64,000 bases of DNA from Adiantum capillus-veneris. Lineage: Eukaryota > Streptophyta > Polypodiopsida > Polypodiales > Pteridaceae. The notes below the pieces were generated by a model. The model had not been told where the DNA came from. It saw only the letters and a list, made by a program, of their open reading frames with translations, and did not search any database. Shown here one piece after another: positions 12,751 to 25,079 of the stretch. Position 1 is the stretch's first letter; every line of letters begins with the position of its first letter. The position numbers and the translations under genes were made by a program. Location: contig CM043966.1 of assembly GCA_014529385.2 (NCBI GenBank), positions 142,030,211 through 142,094,210 of the forward strand. Direction: 5' to 3'.

Positions 12751-13389
12751 CTTCATCATCTCTGACAGCCGCCAAGTCAACTGATCTGGCCTCCGCCTCA
12801 GCCTTCATTCGCTGTCTAATGAATTTCGCTGCTTTAGGCAAAGTTTTTCTAATGTCCTCTAACTCCACAGTGAGTTTCTCAATTCTATCACAAATCTTGA
12901 CATGAATTTCCTCTCTCATGATCAAAGTTGTTATCAGAACTTGAAGAACTGGTAGTATCTTCAAAATACCATTCCTTTATTTTAGTGCTTTCAACTCCTT
13001 TATCAGTTCCCAACTCTTCCATCAGTCCTTGTACTCCAGCCAACATGGTCTCAGATATTCCAGGCTTTGACTGGTCTGGTTGTGCTGTCTCAGAAAACTG
13101 AGCGGGTATCTTTTGAATGACCTGGGCGTCAGAACTCTCTGGCTACTCTGGCAACTTCTTGGCTAAATCCTTCGTGATTTTTGCCTCTAGTTCTCTCTGC
13201 TCCTACCATTCATCAACCACGTTTTCTTTACCCTTGGCCTTCCATACCTCTCTCTGTTGAGTCCATTTGCTACTTTCAGGAGTGACTAGTTTTGCTGGGT
13301 TTTTTGGAATTTTCTCAATCACCACCTCTTCACTTCGTGTAACTGCTCGTACAAGAACTGGTTATGGAACCTTCGCCTCAGTATCCGCA
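12751..13389 (-). pseudogene. Gypsy-1 gag-protease linker, degenerate
   Basis: Minus-strand coding-like sequence links the last zinc knuckle to the protease. The clearest piece (12710-12964) is charged and helical (KAEAEARSVDLAAVRDDEV). No domain is recognised. Confidence 0.45.
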
Positions 13390-14981
13390 ATCAGGTGTTT
13401 CTGGACACTAAGCCGCAAAATGCTCATACTTACCACAAGTATAGCAATTCAGGCTTCGACTGTGGAAATTACCACGACCCCGGCCCCGGCTAGGACCCCC
13501 TTGGTATCTGGACACTGAGCCGCGAAATGCCCATACTTACCACAAGTATAGCAATTTAGGCTTCGACTCTAGAAATTACCACCACCCCAGCCCCGGCTAG
13601 TACCCCCTTGGTATCTGCCACGCCCTGTACCAGTACCACTGATACCTGATTTCTCTTCTTGAGAAGCACTGATAGTTTCCACTCTTACTGGTTCAACATT
13701 GGTAAATGCCACCACCGACAAATCTTTTTCCTTCTTGAAATGATGAATTCGAATACCACAGTTGTTCCATAGATGGCCATAGGCTTTGCAATAAGTACAC
13801 TATGGGCATTCATTTGAAACATGGTCTTTAATTTTACACTTTGAACACCAGGTTTCCACTCTTCTTATCGGCTGTCTGGTCTGGCTAATTTCAGCAACTT
13901 GTCGGGCCATCTCTTCAATCTTCCTAGACCAAGATCCCTTCTTAAGCTTGTCTTTGGTCTTTTCATCTGAGCTACTTTCAGAACTACTGGAGGCCCTACT
14001 GGAATTAGAATCCTCAGTAGAAGTACTACTACTACTGGACCTCCTCTTCCTATGGCTCTTTTCCTTCTTAGCTTGCTGTTCTAGCTTCAAGGCTCGCTGC
14101 ACCAAACCATTGAATTTCTTTGTTGGTGCTGGCACCTCCTGTTCCCTAAGATTCTTACTGCGAAAATCGTTCAAAAACCATGCTTGTAACTGCTTTTCAG
14201 ATGGTGGTTCCTGCAGTTGTCTAGTCAGTTCCTTGATTTTCTCAAATAACTTCTGACTGACAATTTTCTTTGCTTTATCTTATCCAGTTCACAGAGTATA
14301 TTCTCATCTCCTCTGTTGTGTGAATATTCCATTTGGAAAGCTTTAAGCAGTTTATTAAATGATCTGAGTTGGCAAGCCGGGTAATGGGTAGTACCATTTC
14401 CTTGTTGCCTCCTTTAATGTTTGTGGAAAGTATTCACCCTAGTCATCTTCATCAATATTTTTTAACTCAGCATACTGCTCAAAGGCTTGGATATGAACAT
14501 CCGGGTCATTCTTCTTTCCCCCTTTGAACACGGGAAAAGAAATTTTCAATGAAGATGTGCAATCATGTCTATCAGTATCATTTCTTCCTCTTCTCACCTT
14601 GGGGCCCTAGCTCCTTTTTGAAGCTTTTTTATAATGGTCTGTGTCTACATCCCAATTAATTTCTGCCTCCGTCTCAATTTCTGTTTCCTCCCTAGATTTT
14701 CTACTGGAACTATGGCGACTTCCTTTACTGCCTTTGGCTCCTTCTTCCCCCTATATGGTCTAAGAACTCTTGGCCTTGCGTTCTTCCCTTTCAACCCTTC
14801 TTCTTCTGGACTGACTAAAATGCTGAGAGTCCTTTGCCTTATCAGCATGACTGTGCTCCTCCTGAGCCTCAGTGTCAGTTACTTGTTCATTCTTAGGATC
14901 AGAATCTCTTTTTGACTCCGCAAGGATAGGGTCAACGCGGTAGGATGGTTTTCGACCACGATTGGGTTTGGGTGCCATCAC
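13390..14981 (-). pseudogene. Gypsy-1 gag with several CCHC zinc knuckles
   Basis: The ATG near 14981 opens a basic N-terminus (PKPNRGRKPSYRVDP). After frame breaks, 13800-14174 holds a Ser-rich and coiled-coil-like part ending in knuckle CSKCKIKDHVSNEC. Further left are CTYCKAYGHLWNNC (about 13750-13800) and CYTCGKYGHFAAQC, the last in two tandem copies 107 bp apart (13401 and 13508). One of those copies reads a stop within the knuckle. Plant gags normally carry one or two knuckles. The 107-bp period is not a multiple of three, so the duplication itself shifts frame. Confidence 0.75.
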
Positions 14982-15095
14982 TGCAGCTAAAAACTCAAAC
15001 TAGGAGAGGAGTTTTCTGGTCAACGATCAACAGCTCTAGCCATCGTGATTGCCAAAATGGACTTGGAGCTGATCTCTTTAGATAGCTGATTCCAG

Positions 15096-16203
15096 TGTTA
15101 GAATGTACAGCTACTGGTGAATCGTTAGTTCAGTCAGTAGAACTCGAAGAGAAGATAGAAACTGAAGTAGAATAGTTACACGAACTGAAATACATCTGCT
15201 GAAGTGAGAGACAGACTGAATGACTGGAAATAGTGTTTAGATTCAGATTCAGATTCAGAGTTCATGAAGAATGATGTTGAACATTCATGTTCAACCACAA
15301 AATAGCTTTATTCTTCTACCAACTGCAAAAACTGACAAACACTATCACCAAAGGAAAAAAAAAAACACTACCATATTTACAAAGGCCCTACTCCTGCCTA
15401 CTACTGCTAAATCTCAAGTGGGTTGCCCTACCCCTGCATCACAGCATGTCTTCCACCTGGATCAAATGACCAACCACGCGCTACACTACACAATTAACCA
15501 CCAACACCTCTTGGGTCAAATAGAACAATCTGGTCCTCACCCTTCACCTCCAATAGCTTACCATAGTGCTTCTCCCAACCATCAACCTACTTTCTCCAAC
15601 CGCCTTCGGCCACAACCTCATCACATAGATCAACGCCTGACAAAAATTGGGTCTGACCCTCCCTCCCAATTGGATTAAGCGATGCTCTCTATACAAGAAA
15701 CCTGCTCCAAATAGCATTGTGGTTGATCCCAGCACTCCTCCATATCAGCTTCTACCAGCATAACCCTGGTACACTGGTCACCCACCAACAAATTCTTTGG
15801 TTTGGAGGGGCTAACCCTCGCATCACCTATATCTTGGTCAAAGCCTTATCCACAATCACTTGCATACCTTCATCCATGGTATCCTTGACATCATCAAACC
15901 CCCAACCACAATCACTCTCAATGCATACCTGGTCCAAAAAACCTATATCCACCTCTTCCCCCGTGCAATCCATAGGCAACGACGGCTGCTCCTCCCTTTG
16001 GTCAACATCCAATCTCACGAGCATCAAAAAAATGCTCAACCCCTAGTTTTTGCTTCATTGTCATCCTCTTGTTGACTGTGTAGGCCCGCTTGGCTATCCA
16101 TAGACCTAGCTTTATCCTCCTCTGCAAATCTATGAACCAATCACACCGCTACAGCACTTTCCACCGCCATCTTCGTCAACATGGTCATCAACATGGTGCC
16201 ACA
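15096..16203. other. Possible Gypsy-1 5' LTR and adjoining non-coding DNA
   Basis: TGTTAGAA at 15096 follows a PBS-like GCTGATTCCA and could be the LTR edge. A matching CA end could not be fixed, and no second LTR is in the window to compare. It contains three tandem copies of ATTCAG at 15240-15259 and an A-run near 15356. From 15400 to 16100 it is C-rich and non-coding, with no recognised gene. Confidence 0.35.
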
Positions 16204-16411
16204 TGAAGAGCGCGTGCGAGAGCGTGTGTGTGTGTGTGTGCAGCAATGGAGAAGAGAGGAGACACAGGTTTGGGTGGAGTGCAAACACAATAGTGTTAGG
16301 GTTATGAGTCCTTATTCTTTTATGTAGAATGAATGGTCAGTGTTAGTTCCCAGTAGTCTCCAATCACCCAACACTTAGGCGCGGCACATTGGGCTTTACC
16401 ACCCCAACAAC
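16204..16411 (-). repeat. Copia-type LTR (about 208 bp) without a coding region
   Basis: The right end CATTGGGCTTTACCACCCCA followed by ACA closely matches the Copia-2 LTR end (about 21001-21021) and is followed, as there, by a polypurine tract. The left edge TGAAGAGCG at 16204 is set by analogy with the Copia-2 LTR start TGAAGGAGT and is less sure. It contains a (GT)n run near 16230. No RNase H lies to its right, so it belongs to a non-autonomous or deleted relative of Copia-2. Confidence 0.5.
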
Positions 16412-16427
16412 CTCCCACTTAAAGGAC
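16412..16427 (-). other. Polypurine tract next to the 16.4-kb LTR
   Basis: ACCTCCCACTTAAAGG is identical in its first 15 bases to the Copia-2 tract at 21022-21036. It reads as a purine run on the minus strand. Confidence 0.6.
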
Positions 16428-18840
16428 AATGTGCCTTTAAGCTGGGGTGACAATATATATATATATATACAATACAGGTAGACAATGACCATGATCATAT
16501 ACAAGGGGGAGTTGTGACTAGTCTAAATTGATGGCGGGTTAAACATTGTGATATAAATGCAAACTATCGAAATCATGTCATGATTGTGAACCATAAATAG
16601 TGACATAATTTGTAGCCAAAAATAATATGTTATGATTGCAAATTACACACTATACAATAGATGATTGGAAGTTTAAGGAAAAACAAATCACACACAAAGA
16701 CAGATATAGAGAGAGAAAGAGAGAGAGAGAGAGGTGAACATGCCAGGAGTGTGAGGTATGCTTATCACAAGAACTGGATCCTGTTATGTGCGCAAGGGGG
16801 AATGTAGAGCGTTAGAGAATACACATAATCGATCAAAGGAGAGTACGTGTGGACAACCCAACTTGTGTGAGGTACGCTCAACACAAGTCATGGACACTGT
16901 TGTAATGATGATTGAATATAGTTTAATCCCCTGATGAAGTGTGTGGAAATCACAATTCAACCATCAACGGACAGCTTAACAATCTTAGATTCAAGACAAA
17001 CCTTGTATGTATCTACATCCAAGACAACACCAAGTCATCCAGTGATGAACAATGGTGTATCTATGGATTAGAAAGTACAAGGGTAATGCACGTCATGTTA
17101 AGATGAAGAGGGCATATATATGCATCTCTCCACTCTTAGGTTGACGAGCGTAACTGTTGGTGGATACGCCGTGACAAACGTCAACATAGCGAGAACTCAC
17201 CTAACATATAATGTCAATTGAGGACAGAGCTCGACCCGCAGGCGCGTGGAAGCAAGCAAAGGGTGTCAACCTCTACTCGACCGACTAATGACTACTTCCT
17301 ACAAAGATATCAAATCTACATGCCATCGGTTCCGTGAATGTGAGAGTCTCCTATGATGCTACCGCAAGCCAAAAGCCCATTAGATATTCTCGAAACTTCA
17401 CAAAACTCAAGGGAAGTCCTACCTACACACACTGGAAGGCCGCTATCCCTTAGGTCTTTGACCACAAATCCTAACCCAATATCCTCCATGCAGAAAACGC
17501 GTAGTATGTCTGGTCGAATTTTACAGGTCACTATTTCTAAAATCTAACATGCCTAATGCGTAGCTCTACTCGCTCTGATCACGTGGATATGCTGAAATGC
17601 AAAAACGGACAACGTTTACTCACCGAAACTCCAAAAGTAGCTCGCGGGTGCATCTGCCAAAACACAGACGAACGCGTGTGATGTAAGCATCAACGCGTAG
17701 CTCTCCTCGTGGGCAACACACTGCTGCTCTCCGTTTGCGATTCCAACCATTGTAGCTCTTGTAGCACACACACACACTCTCTCACTCTCTCGCAGTCTCC
17801 CAGTCGACACAGAAGATAAGATTATAAGAAGTCTCTTTACAAAGCTTTAGGTTTTGGTTTATATCCTAAGCCTTAGAAAACCTAATGTCCGGCCAAAATG
17901 ACCTAATTTGTCCCTAGGCTTCTATAGAGCTTAATTACAACACCGTGAGCTGGCTTTGCTTATCCAACAAGCATTTGTAGCCAAAATACAATTGCCGACT
18001 TAAAATATAAAGTTCCTGTAAACATTACAAAAGTGGCCGTAATGACTCAAAATGATAATAACGGGATATTCGATGATGTCCATGAGGTTGTATCTTCACA
18101 TTACAGCATCCATCTTCATCTTCATCACTTCATCAGCATCTTTATATGGAATCTTTAGAGAATCTTTGAGGAATCTTCATGGAATCTTTGTGGAAGCATT
18201 GTTGAAAGGTTGACCTGTCAACACACATCCTAAGATGAAGAGGGCATATATATGCATCTCTCCACTCTTAGGTTGACGAGCGTAACCCTCATATTTTTAT
18301 GTAGTAATAACGATAATGTGACCTAATCTAATCCCCGATGAAGTGTGAGGAACTCACAACACAAGCATCAACGGACAACTTAACAATCTTAGATACATGC
18401 CAGACGTCGTACGTATCTACATCCAAGACATCACCAAGTCGTCTAGTGATGAACAATGGCGTGTGTATGGAGTTTGAAGCACAAGGGTAAACGGTGTGTC
18501 ACACAAAGATAAAGTTAATCTAAAATTGAGAATCCTAAAGGTCACTCTAAAGTGAGAGGTGTAGCATCATGCCTACTGCACTCCACGAATTGACCAATAA
18601 ATTCTAACTCGGCTCTGTGGTGAGAGATAAACTACTGCACCACACGAGTGAGAATCTAAGTATATATTAAAACCCTTCCGTGAAATAAGCCATGTGGCTC
18701 CATAGCACGAGAAGAGCGAATAAATCCTACTCACTTCTGGAGTGAGTCGTATGGCTACACACCACAAAGTGGCCTATAGCTTGCAAGCCAACTTTGTGGT
18801 GAGAGAGAAACTGTTACCCCACACGTTTGGCACAACATAG
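16428..18840. other. Non-coding region with diverged permuted repeats
   Basis: No coding sequence is recognised. Block X (about 16925-17095) recurs diverged at 18331-18500. Block Y (about 17099-17152) recurs nearly unchanged at about 18232-18286. The order is X-Y in the first copy and Y-X in the second. Smaller repeats include GTGTGAGGTA at 16749 and 16866, and GTGGTGAGAGA at about 18617 and 18797. GCTCTGATCAC at about 17570 resembles half of a methionine-tRNA primer site, but no LTR was found beside it. Confidence 0.5.
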
Positions 18841-20824
18841 AAAAACGAGTTAGTACGCAGAATCAAGTGAAAAATTATACCTTAGTAGTGCTCTGCACGT
18901 CGGTGATCGCATTGTAGCTAGGTGACCACTCATACTGGAAGTCCCTGAAGATCTGATAATGCAAGTGGTAGTCATTGATTTTGATCAAATTTGACAATTG
19001 TTTCTTTTATAAGTACTTTCTTCGATCAAAGTCTCTTTGGATCAAAAGATCTTTTAAAAGAAAAAGAAAAATACGGGTATTCAAACATTATTCGAGAATA
19101 CGACGTATAATGGCATTTTATACACATTTTTTTAAAATGGACGTATAAATGCAACCCAACAAGGCAGCAAAGAAATCATGCGGCTCAAGTTGGAGTCATC
19201 CATTAGCCAATTACATATAGATGCTTCTTGGTGCTCTATCTTAGAGAGATTCAAATTTCACACAAACGCGATAGCTACTTGGCATGCCAAGGTCATGACT
19301 TCTCAATCTAGTGAGATGATAAGAAAGACAACAAACATACATATTCCAAGTCAATCTCTGACCACCCCTTAGCCCGTGCTTTTTTAGTGTGATCATAGTG
19401 CAATTGTCCCTCGTTTTGAAGGTCTGCAAAGAGCAAGAAACATCGATCAATTGTTAGTAAAGACTATTTATCAACCATGAGCAGAACATCAGCAAAAGGC
19501 ACTTGAGCATGTAACTACGTTGGAAGACAAAATGATGGCTACAGGCGTAGACTGACGATGGATACTCATCATGATGACACCATTGGATACAATAATCTCG
19601 TCCTTCTGTCGTCGCTAGAGCTTTATGGTTTACTTTAGACGGCTATAATAAAACAAGTTGTGTCCTCTTTGGGAACAACGTCCCACTCCGGATCATTGTG
19701 GTGTACAAATTCATTATGCAAGGCCTAATAGAGTGTTGATAAGGCACTCACCCTTCTCAAATAGCCCAAGCTATCATATAATAGTATATACCAATTATTC
19801 TCAATTTACAAGCTCAATTAAAACTTTTTGTTGCCAGCTAGAGCACTCTAATACTCTCTCTACTATATGCAATGACTGCTATCTTGATCTGAAAACACCT
19901 ATGTAAGTAATTCTCTAGTGAGCATAATCAAATTTCTCGTTCATAACTCTTTCCCGCAAGTCATTGGCCCGCTCATGTACATCTACACCCATTATTTTCA
20001 CTATGATATCTTTGTGATTATTTTCACGATGGTACCTTTGCAATTATTTTCAATGCCCCACCATATGAAATTGTAGTCATTATTGCATCTTATTTGGTGT
20101 TTCTTTGCTAGTGGTATCGAATCTCTACTATCATAGTTATTGTGAGGTACTTAATCCTATACCAGAATCTGATAACAAAAACCTTACATCATGAGATCTT
20201 CTTTTAGCATATCCTAATATATGAGCATTAATCATCATATCTGTGTATTTTCTCACGAGCTCAATTACTCTTCGTAGATTAGCTCCGTACTTTAATTATT
20301 GAACTTACAACTCTTTACCAAATATAGGGTTATGCATTGGCATAGTCATACTTAGAGATGATTTTTTATTAATAATTATCTAAATCAAGCATCATAATTA
20401 CTTTTTCATTCCAATTATTGTTTGAGTGCACTATCGCTTTGACACAAGCCTGATATCTGCTGTCTACCTAACTTTGGGAAAAAAAAATCCAATTTTATTT
20501 AACTCTTTCTTTCTTATCTATTGGCACACAAGCCTTCTACTTACAGATAACCACTTTGGACATCAATTTTATCATTGAGGACTTCCAAAGTGTTACTGTA
20601 TCACTAATGTATCCTTAATTGAATCTGACACAAAATCATCTTTATTGATTTGTCTTTGAGAAAATCTTTTTGCAGATGAAGCTAACTACAATGCTATCAT
20701 ATCAGAAAACCTCCAGATACAAAATTTCTCAATACATTTTGATAACATACACCTAGCAACATCATTTCATTTATCTCTAATGGATAAACTCTATTTCTCT
20801 GTATCTTTACACCCAGATGCCATA
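18841..20824. other. AT-rich intergenic DNA
   Basis: No ORF above background and no repeat boundary were found. It is the left flank of Copia-2, and the same kind of sequence resumes at 26350, so Copia-2 inserted into it. Confidence 0.5.
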
Positions 20825-20829
20825 TATAT

Positions 20830-21021
20830 TGAAGGAGTACGAGCGGAAGTGCAACGCGAGAGAGAGTGCGAGAAGAAGAGCACGACGATATGGTGAACTC
20901 GCTCTACTGTAATGTGTAGAGCATAGTGAGTTCTTATTAGGTTTTTACAAAAGAATATGTGTACATACCTGGCGGCCCGCCCACTTACCTGGGCGACCAC
21001 ATTGGGCTTTATACCCCAACA
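20830..21021 (-). repeat. Copia-2 3' LTR (192 bp)
   Basis: It runs from TGAAGGAG to CCCCAACA on the plus strand, is the same length as the right LTR with one mismatch, and is followed by the polypurine tract. It is unusually short for a copia LTR. Confidence 0.95.
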
Positions 21022-21036
21022 ACCTCCCACTTAAAG
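21022..21036 (-). other. Copia-2 polypurine tract
   Basis: ACCTCCCACTTAAAG on the plus strand is CTTTAAGTGGGAGGT on the element strand, directly next to the LTR. Confidence 0.85.
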
Positions 21037-21098
21037 TCCAATGTGGTACTTTAAGTGTGAGAGAAGCTAATATACAAGAGATGTAGAGAAGTGATGTA

Positions 21099-24000
21099 CT
21101 ACCCTACACCTAACTGCTTGCGAAAATGCGCAAAGCTCTCTGAGGGAAGTCCTTTTGTAAGTAGATCAACAGGATTTTCTGTGGTGTGAACTTTGACAAG
21201 CTGAAGTTGCTTATCCTCGAGCATTTCCCTGATGAAATGATACTTCACATCCACATGCTTTGTCTTTGAGTGATAAACTGGATTGCGAGCCAATTGTATA
21301 ACACTTTGACTATCACAATATAACACAGGCATCTCTTCTTTGATTCCCAAGTCTGTTACTAGTCGATTAAGCCAAATTGATTCTTTGCATGCCTCTGATG
21401 CTGCAACATATTCAACCTCTGTAGTAGACTGAGTAACACAATCTTGTAATCTAGAACGCCATGATACTACTCCACCAGCCAATGTAAAGGCATACCCTGA
21501 CGTAGACCTTCGGTTGTCTAAGTCACCTGCATAATCTGAGTCTGTAAAACCCTTTACACTTAGCTCCTGGCTCCCATAGCATATACGCATACTCTTTGTA
21601 GCTTTCAAGTATCTCAATATTCCTTTCACTGCCTCCCAATGTTTCTTGCCTGGGTTTGACATGTATCGACTTACTACTCCCACTGCAAATGCAATGTCTG
21701 GGCGAGTAGCAATCATTGCATACATCAAACTACCCACTGCAGACGCATATGGAATCTTATCCATTTCAGCTTGTTCTTCCTGAGACACAGGACAATCTTG
21801 TTTGCTAAGTTTCACATATGGTGGCAATGGAACACTCAATGCCTTTCCCTTCTCCATATTGAAACGTTGCAAAACCTTGTCAATATACTCTGTTTGAGAT
21901 AACCAAATCAACTTCTTTGATCTGTCTCTCTCAATGCGCATACCAAGTATATGACTTGCCTCACCCATGTCTTTCATCTCAAACGATTTTGCCATCTTTG
22001 ACTTCAAAGCTGAAATTTCTTCCAAGTGCTTGCCAGCAATCAACATGTCATCCACATACAAAATAAGGATCAGCCAACTGCCATCCTTAGCCTTCTTTGT
22101 ATATAGACAGTGATCGAACTCACTACGTTTGTAGCCTTGAGAAAGCATAAACTTGTGGAATTTATGGTACCATGCCCTCGGTGATTGTTTTAAGCCATAA
22201 AGACTCTTTAACAACTGGCATACCCAATCTTCCTTGCCTTTCTCAACAAACCCTTCTGGCTGCTGCATGTAAATTTCCACATCTAAATCACCATGCAAGA
22301 ACGCTGTCTTGACATCCATTTGGTGCAACACCAAATCTAATATGGCAACCAATGCAAGAAAGCATCTCAATGTAGTCATCTTGACCACCGGAGAGAAGAC
22401 TTCATCAAAGTCAATGCCTTGTTCTTGCTTAAAGCCCTTGGCAACAAGCCTTGCTTTGTACTTTGGCTGACTATCATGAGCGGTGATCTTATACCTGTAA
22501 ACCCATTTACAAGGTAGAGCCTTTTTGCCCTGTGGTAATTTAACTAGCTTCCATGTCTTGTTTTTATGCAGAGCTGTCATCTCTGACTGCATGGCCAATT
22601 GCCAATTCCCGGAGTCCTTCATTTGCACTGCTTCCTTGTAACATGAAGGCTCATTGCAATCAGTCAACATGACATAGTTCATAGATGGAACAAACCTATC
22701 AGGAGGTCGCGTCACACGTTCAGATCTACGCACAATAGGTGGCTCAGGCTCAGCCACAACCTGTGGTTCCACTCTATCCTATCCTTGCTCCTCTTGAGCC
22801 CTGACATTTTGTCTTGCACGTGCAGGTCCATCTTCTTGGAAGACAACTCTTCTAATCTCCTCAACCCTTTCTGGTTTAGAATGATATTTGGATTCATTAA
22901 AGTGAACATCATTGCTGCGGACAACCTTTCTGGATTCGGGATCCCAAAGTCTGTACCCCATCTCACCAGAATTACCATAGCCTAGAAAGATGCACTTTCT
23001 ACTCTTTGGCTCAAGTTTGTTCCTAAATTCCTTTGGAACGTGAGTATATGCCTCACAGCCAAAGACTCTGAGATGCTTGTATGAGGGCATTTTGCCTGAC
23101 CATACCATCTCTGGCACTGAATCCTTCTGCAAAACCTTGCTAGGAGATCTATTTACAAGATGAACAGCTGTTGATACAGCTTCAGCCCAAAACCCATTTG
23201 GCAGCTGTGCATTAGACAACATACTTCTGACCTTCTCTTGTATGGTCCTATTCATCCTCTCAGCAACACCATTTTGAGGAGGATTGTAAGGAGCAGTAAG
23301 TTCACGTTTTATACCTTTTGACTCACAAAAGTCCTGAAAGGCCTTTGAAACATACTCTCCACCATTGTCAGTGCGTAAGCATTTAAGCTTCTTGCCACTC
23401 TGATTCTCCACAAGTGTCACAAACGTTTTGAAAACACTAAACGCTTCATCCTTGTGCTTGAGAAAGTAAACCCATACTTTCCTCGAGTAATCATCTATAA
23501 ATGTCATAAAGTAAGAAGCTCCCCCTAGAGATAGGTTAGGCATAGGTCCACACAAATCACTATGAACAAGTGCCAACTGTGTATCTCTTCTACTTCTTCT
23601 ATGCTTATGTGGCTGCTGTGTTTGCTTACCATATAGACAATGTTCACAGAATTCAAAATCATTAAATGAAAAGCCAGGCAAATAACCAGAACGAGACAAG
23701 ATTTCCATTCCCTTCTTGGACATATGTCCTAACCGGCTATGCCACAAAGAAACGTTCAGCTGCTCGGTTACATTGATTACATTTTTAGAGACATTTGATA
23801 CATAAATCATGTAAAGTCCTCCAGACTTTACTCCATGTGCTACTGTCATAGAACCCTTGGATATCTTCCACATGTTCTGTCCAAAAGTGGTGACGTAGCC
23901 AGCATCATCAAGTAAACCTGTGCTGATCAAGCTCTTTGTAATTGCGGGAACATGTCTCACATTCTTCAGCGTGAAAGAAGAGCCATTCTGAAACTTCAAT

Positions 24001-25079
24001 TGAACATCTCCAACACCTAAGATCTCACATGTCTGCCCATTGCCTAGCCGAACATGATCTTTAGTGGTCACATAAGAGGTAAACCACTCCTTGTTTGGAG
24101 ACACATGAAGTGATGCCCCTGAGTCTATAATCCAATCACTCAGTGCATTTCCATCAGATGCTGTAAGAAGAGTTGAGTCCATTGTATTCTTCAAGAAGTA
24201 GATGTCTCCTGACAATAGACTGTCATCCTTTGCAACAGTGTTTGTCACATTTATTTCTTGAATCTTCACTGAGGACTTGTTCTTCTCACCATGGTCTTCA
24301 GCTTTCACTTTGCCTTTTTCTGCTTTCCATTCTCTGCAGTCTCTTTTCATGTGACCCTTCTTGCCACAATGGTAGCATTGTATGTCACTCTTGCCTTTAG
24401 CACTGCGAGACTTGCTACGAGACTGATTCCTCTTTCCACCTTTGTACTTTTCTTTGGTCCTTCCCCTGACAACTAAGGCTGTTCCTTTGCCTTTGTCCAT
24501 TGTCTTTCTATTGGTTTCTTCAATAAGCAGACTTCCTTCTACACCTGCTATGTTCAAACCATCTGGAGGTGCATAATTACTCAAAGCTGTGCGAAAAGTG
24601 TCCCAACTTTCCGGCAATGTGATCAACAGGAACATAGCTCTAACAGGTTCATCAAACTTGACACCTTGAGCTGACAACTGACTATAGATTGTGTTGAATT
24701 CATTCAGATGATTGGACATAGGTGTCCCTTCTTTCATCTTCAAGTCAACAAGCTTCTTAAGCCAGTATACCTGTGAAGCTGCACTCTGCTTCTCATAAAG
24801 ATCACTCAGCTTTAACCATGCTTGATAAGCCGACATCTCGTCTGCTACATTGAAGTAAACGCTTTCTGCCAAAGTCAGCATAATGGTAGAAAGTGCCAAT
24901 TCATCCATTTCGCTCCATTCATCTTTGTCCATATCTTCTGGTTTTATCCCCTTGAGCTTTATAGGTTTTATCTGCTTCTTTTGTACCAACACGTGCCAAA
25001 TCTGCTTCTTCCACAATGGGAAATTGGTTCCATCCAGCTTCTTGATATTGTAAAGAGCAGTGTCCTGTGATCCAGCCAT
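21099..25079 (-). pseudogene. Copia-2 gag-pol polyprotein, one in-frame amber codon
   Basis: The ATG at 25079-25077 (MAGSQDTALYNIKKLDGTNF) starts gag. The zinc knuckle is CYHCGKKGHMKRDC (about 24350-24395). Protease shows IIDSGASLHVSP (about 24110). GAG-pre-integrase shows LWHSRLGHMSKKG. The integrase core shows HSDLCGP, LRTDNGGEY and PPQNGVAERMNRT (about 23250-23560). A TAG at 22781-22779 lies in the linker after integrase. The same frame then gives reverse transcriptase (MDVKTAFLHGDL, LYVDDMLIAG near 22050) and RNase H (TDSDYAGDLDNRRST) to the stop at 21099. All catalytic residues expected of the family are visible. The stop could be a CAG-to-TAG mutation or, less likely, a readthrough site. 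About 1,327 codons in all, normal for copia. Confidence 0.95.

Noticed and set aside
15827-16046. Acidic 70-codon minus-strand ORF
   Set aside because: No homology recognised, no flanking gene structure, opposite frames equally open.
17560-17600. Primer-site-like GCTCTGATCAC as proof of a complete non-autonomous LTR element from 16204
   Set aside because: No LTR matching 16204-16411 lies to its right, and only part of the site matches.
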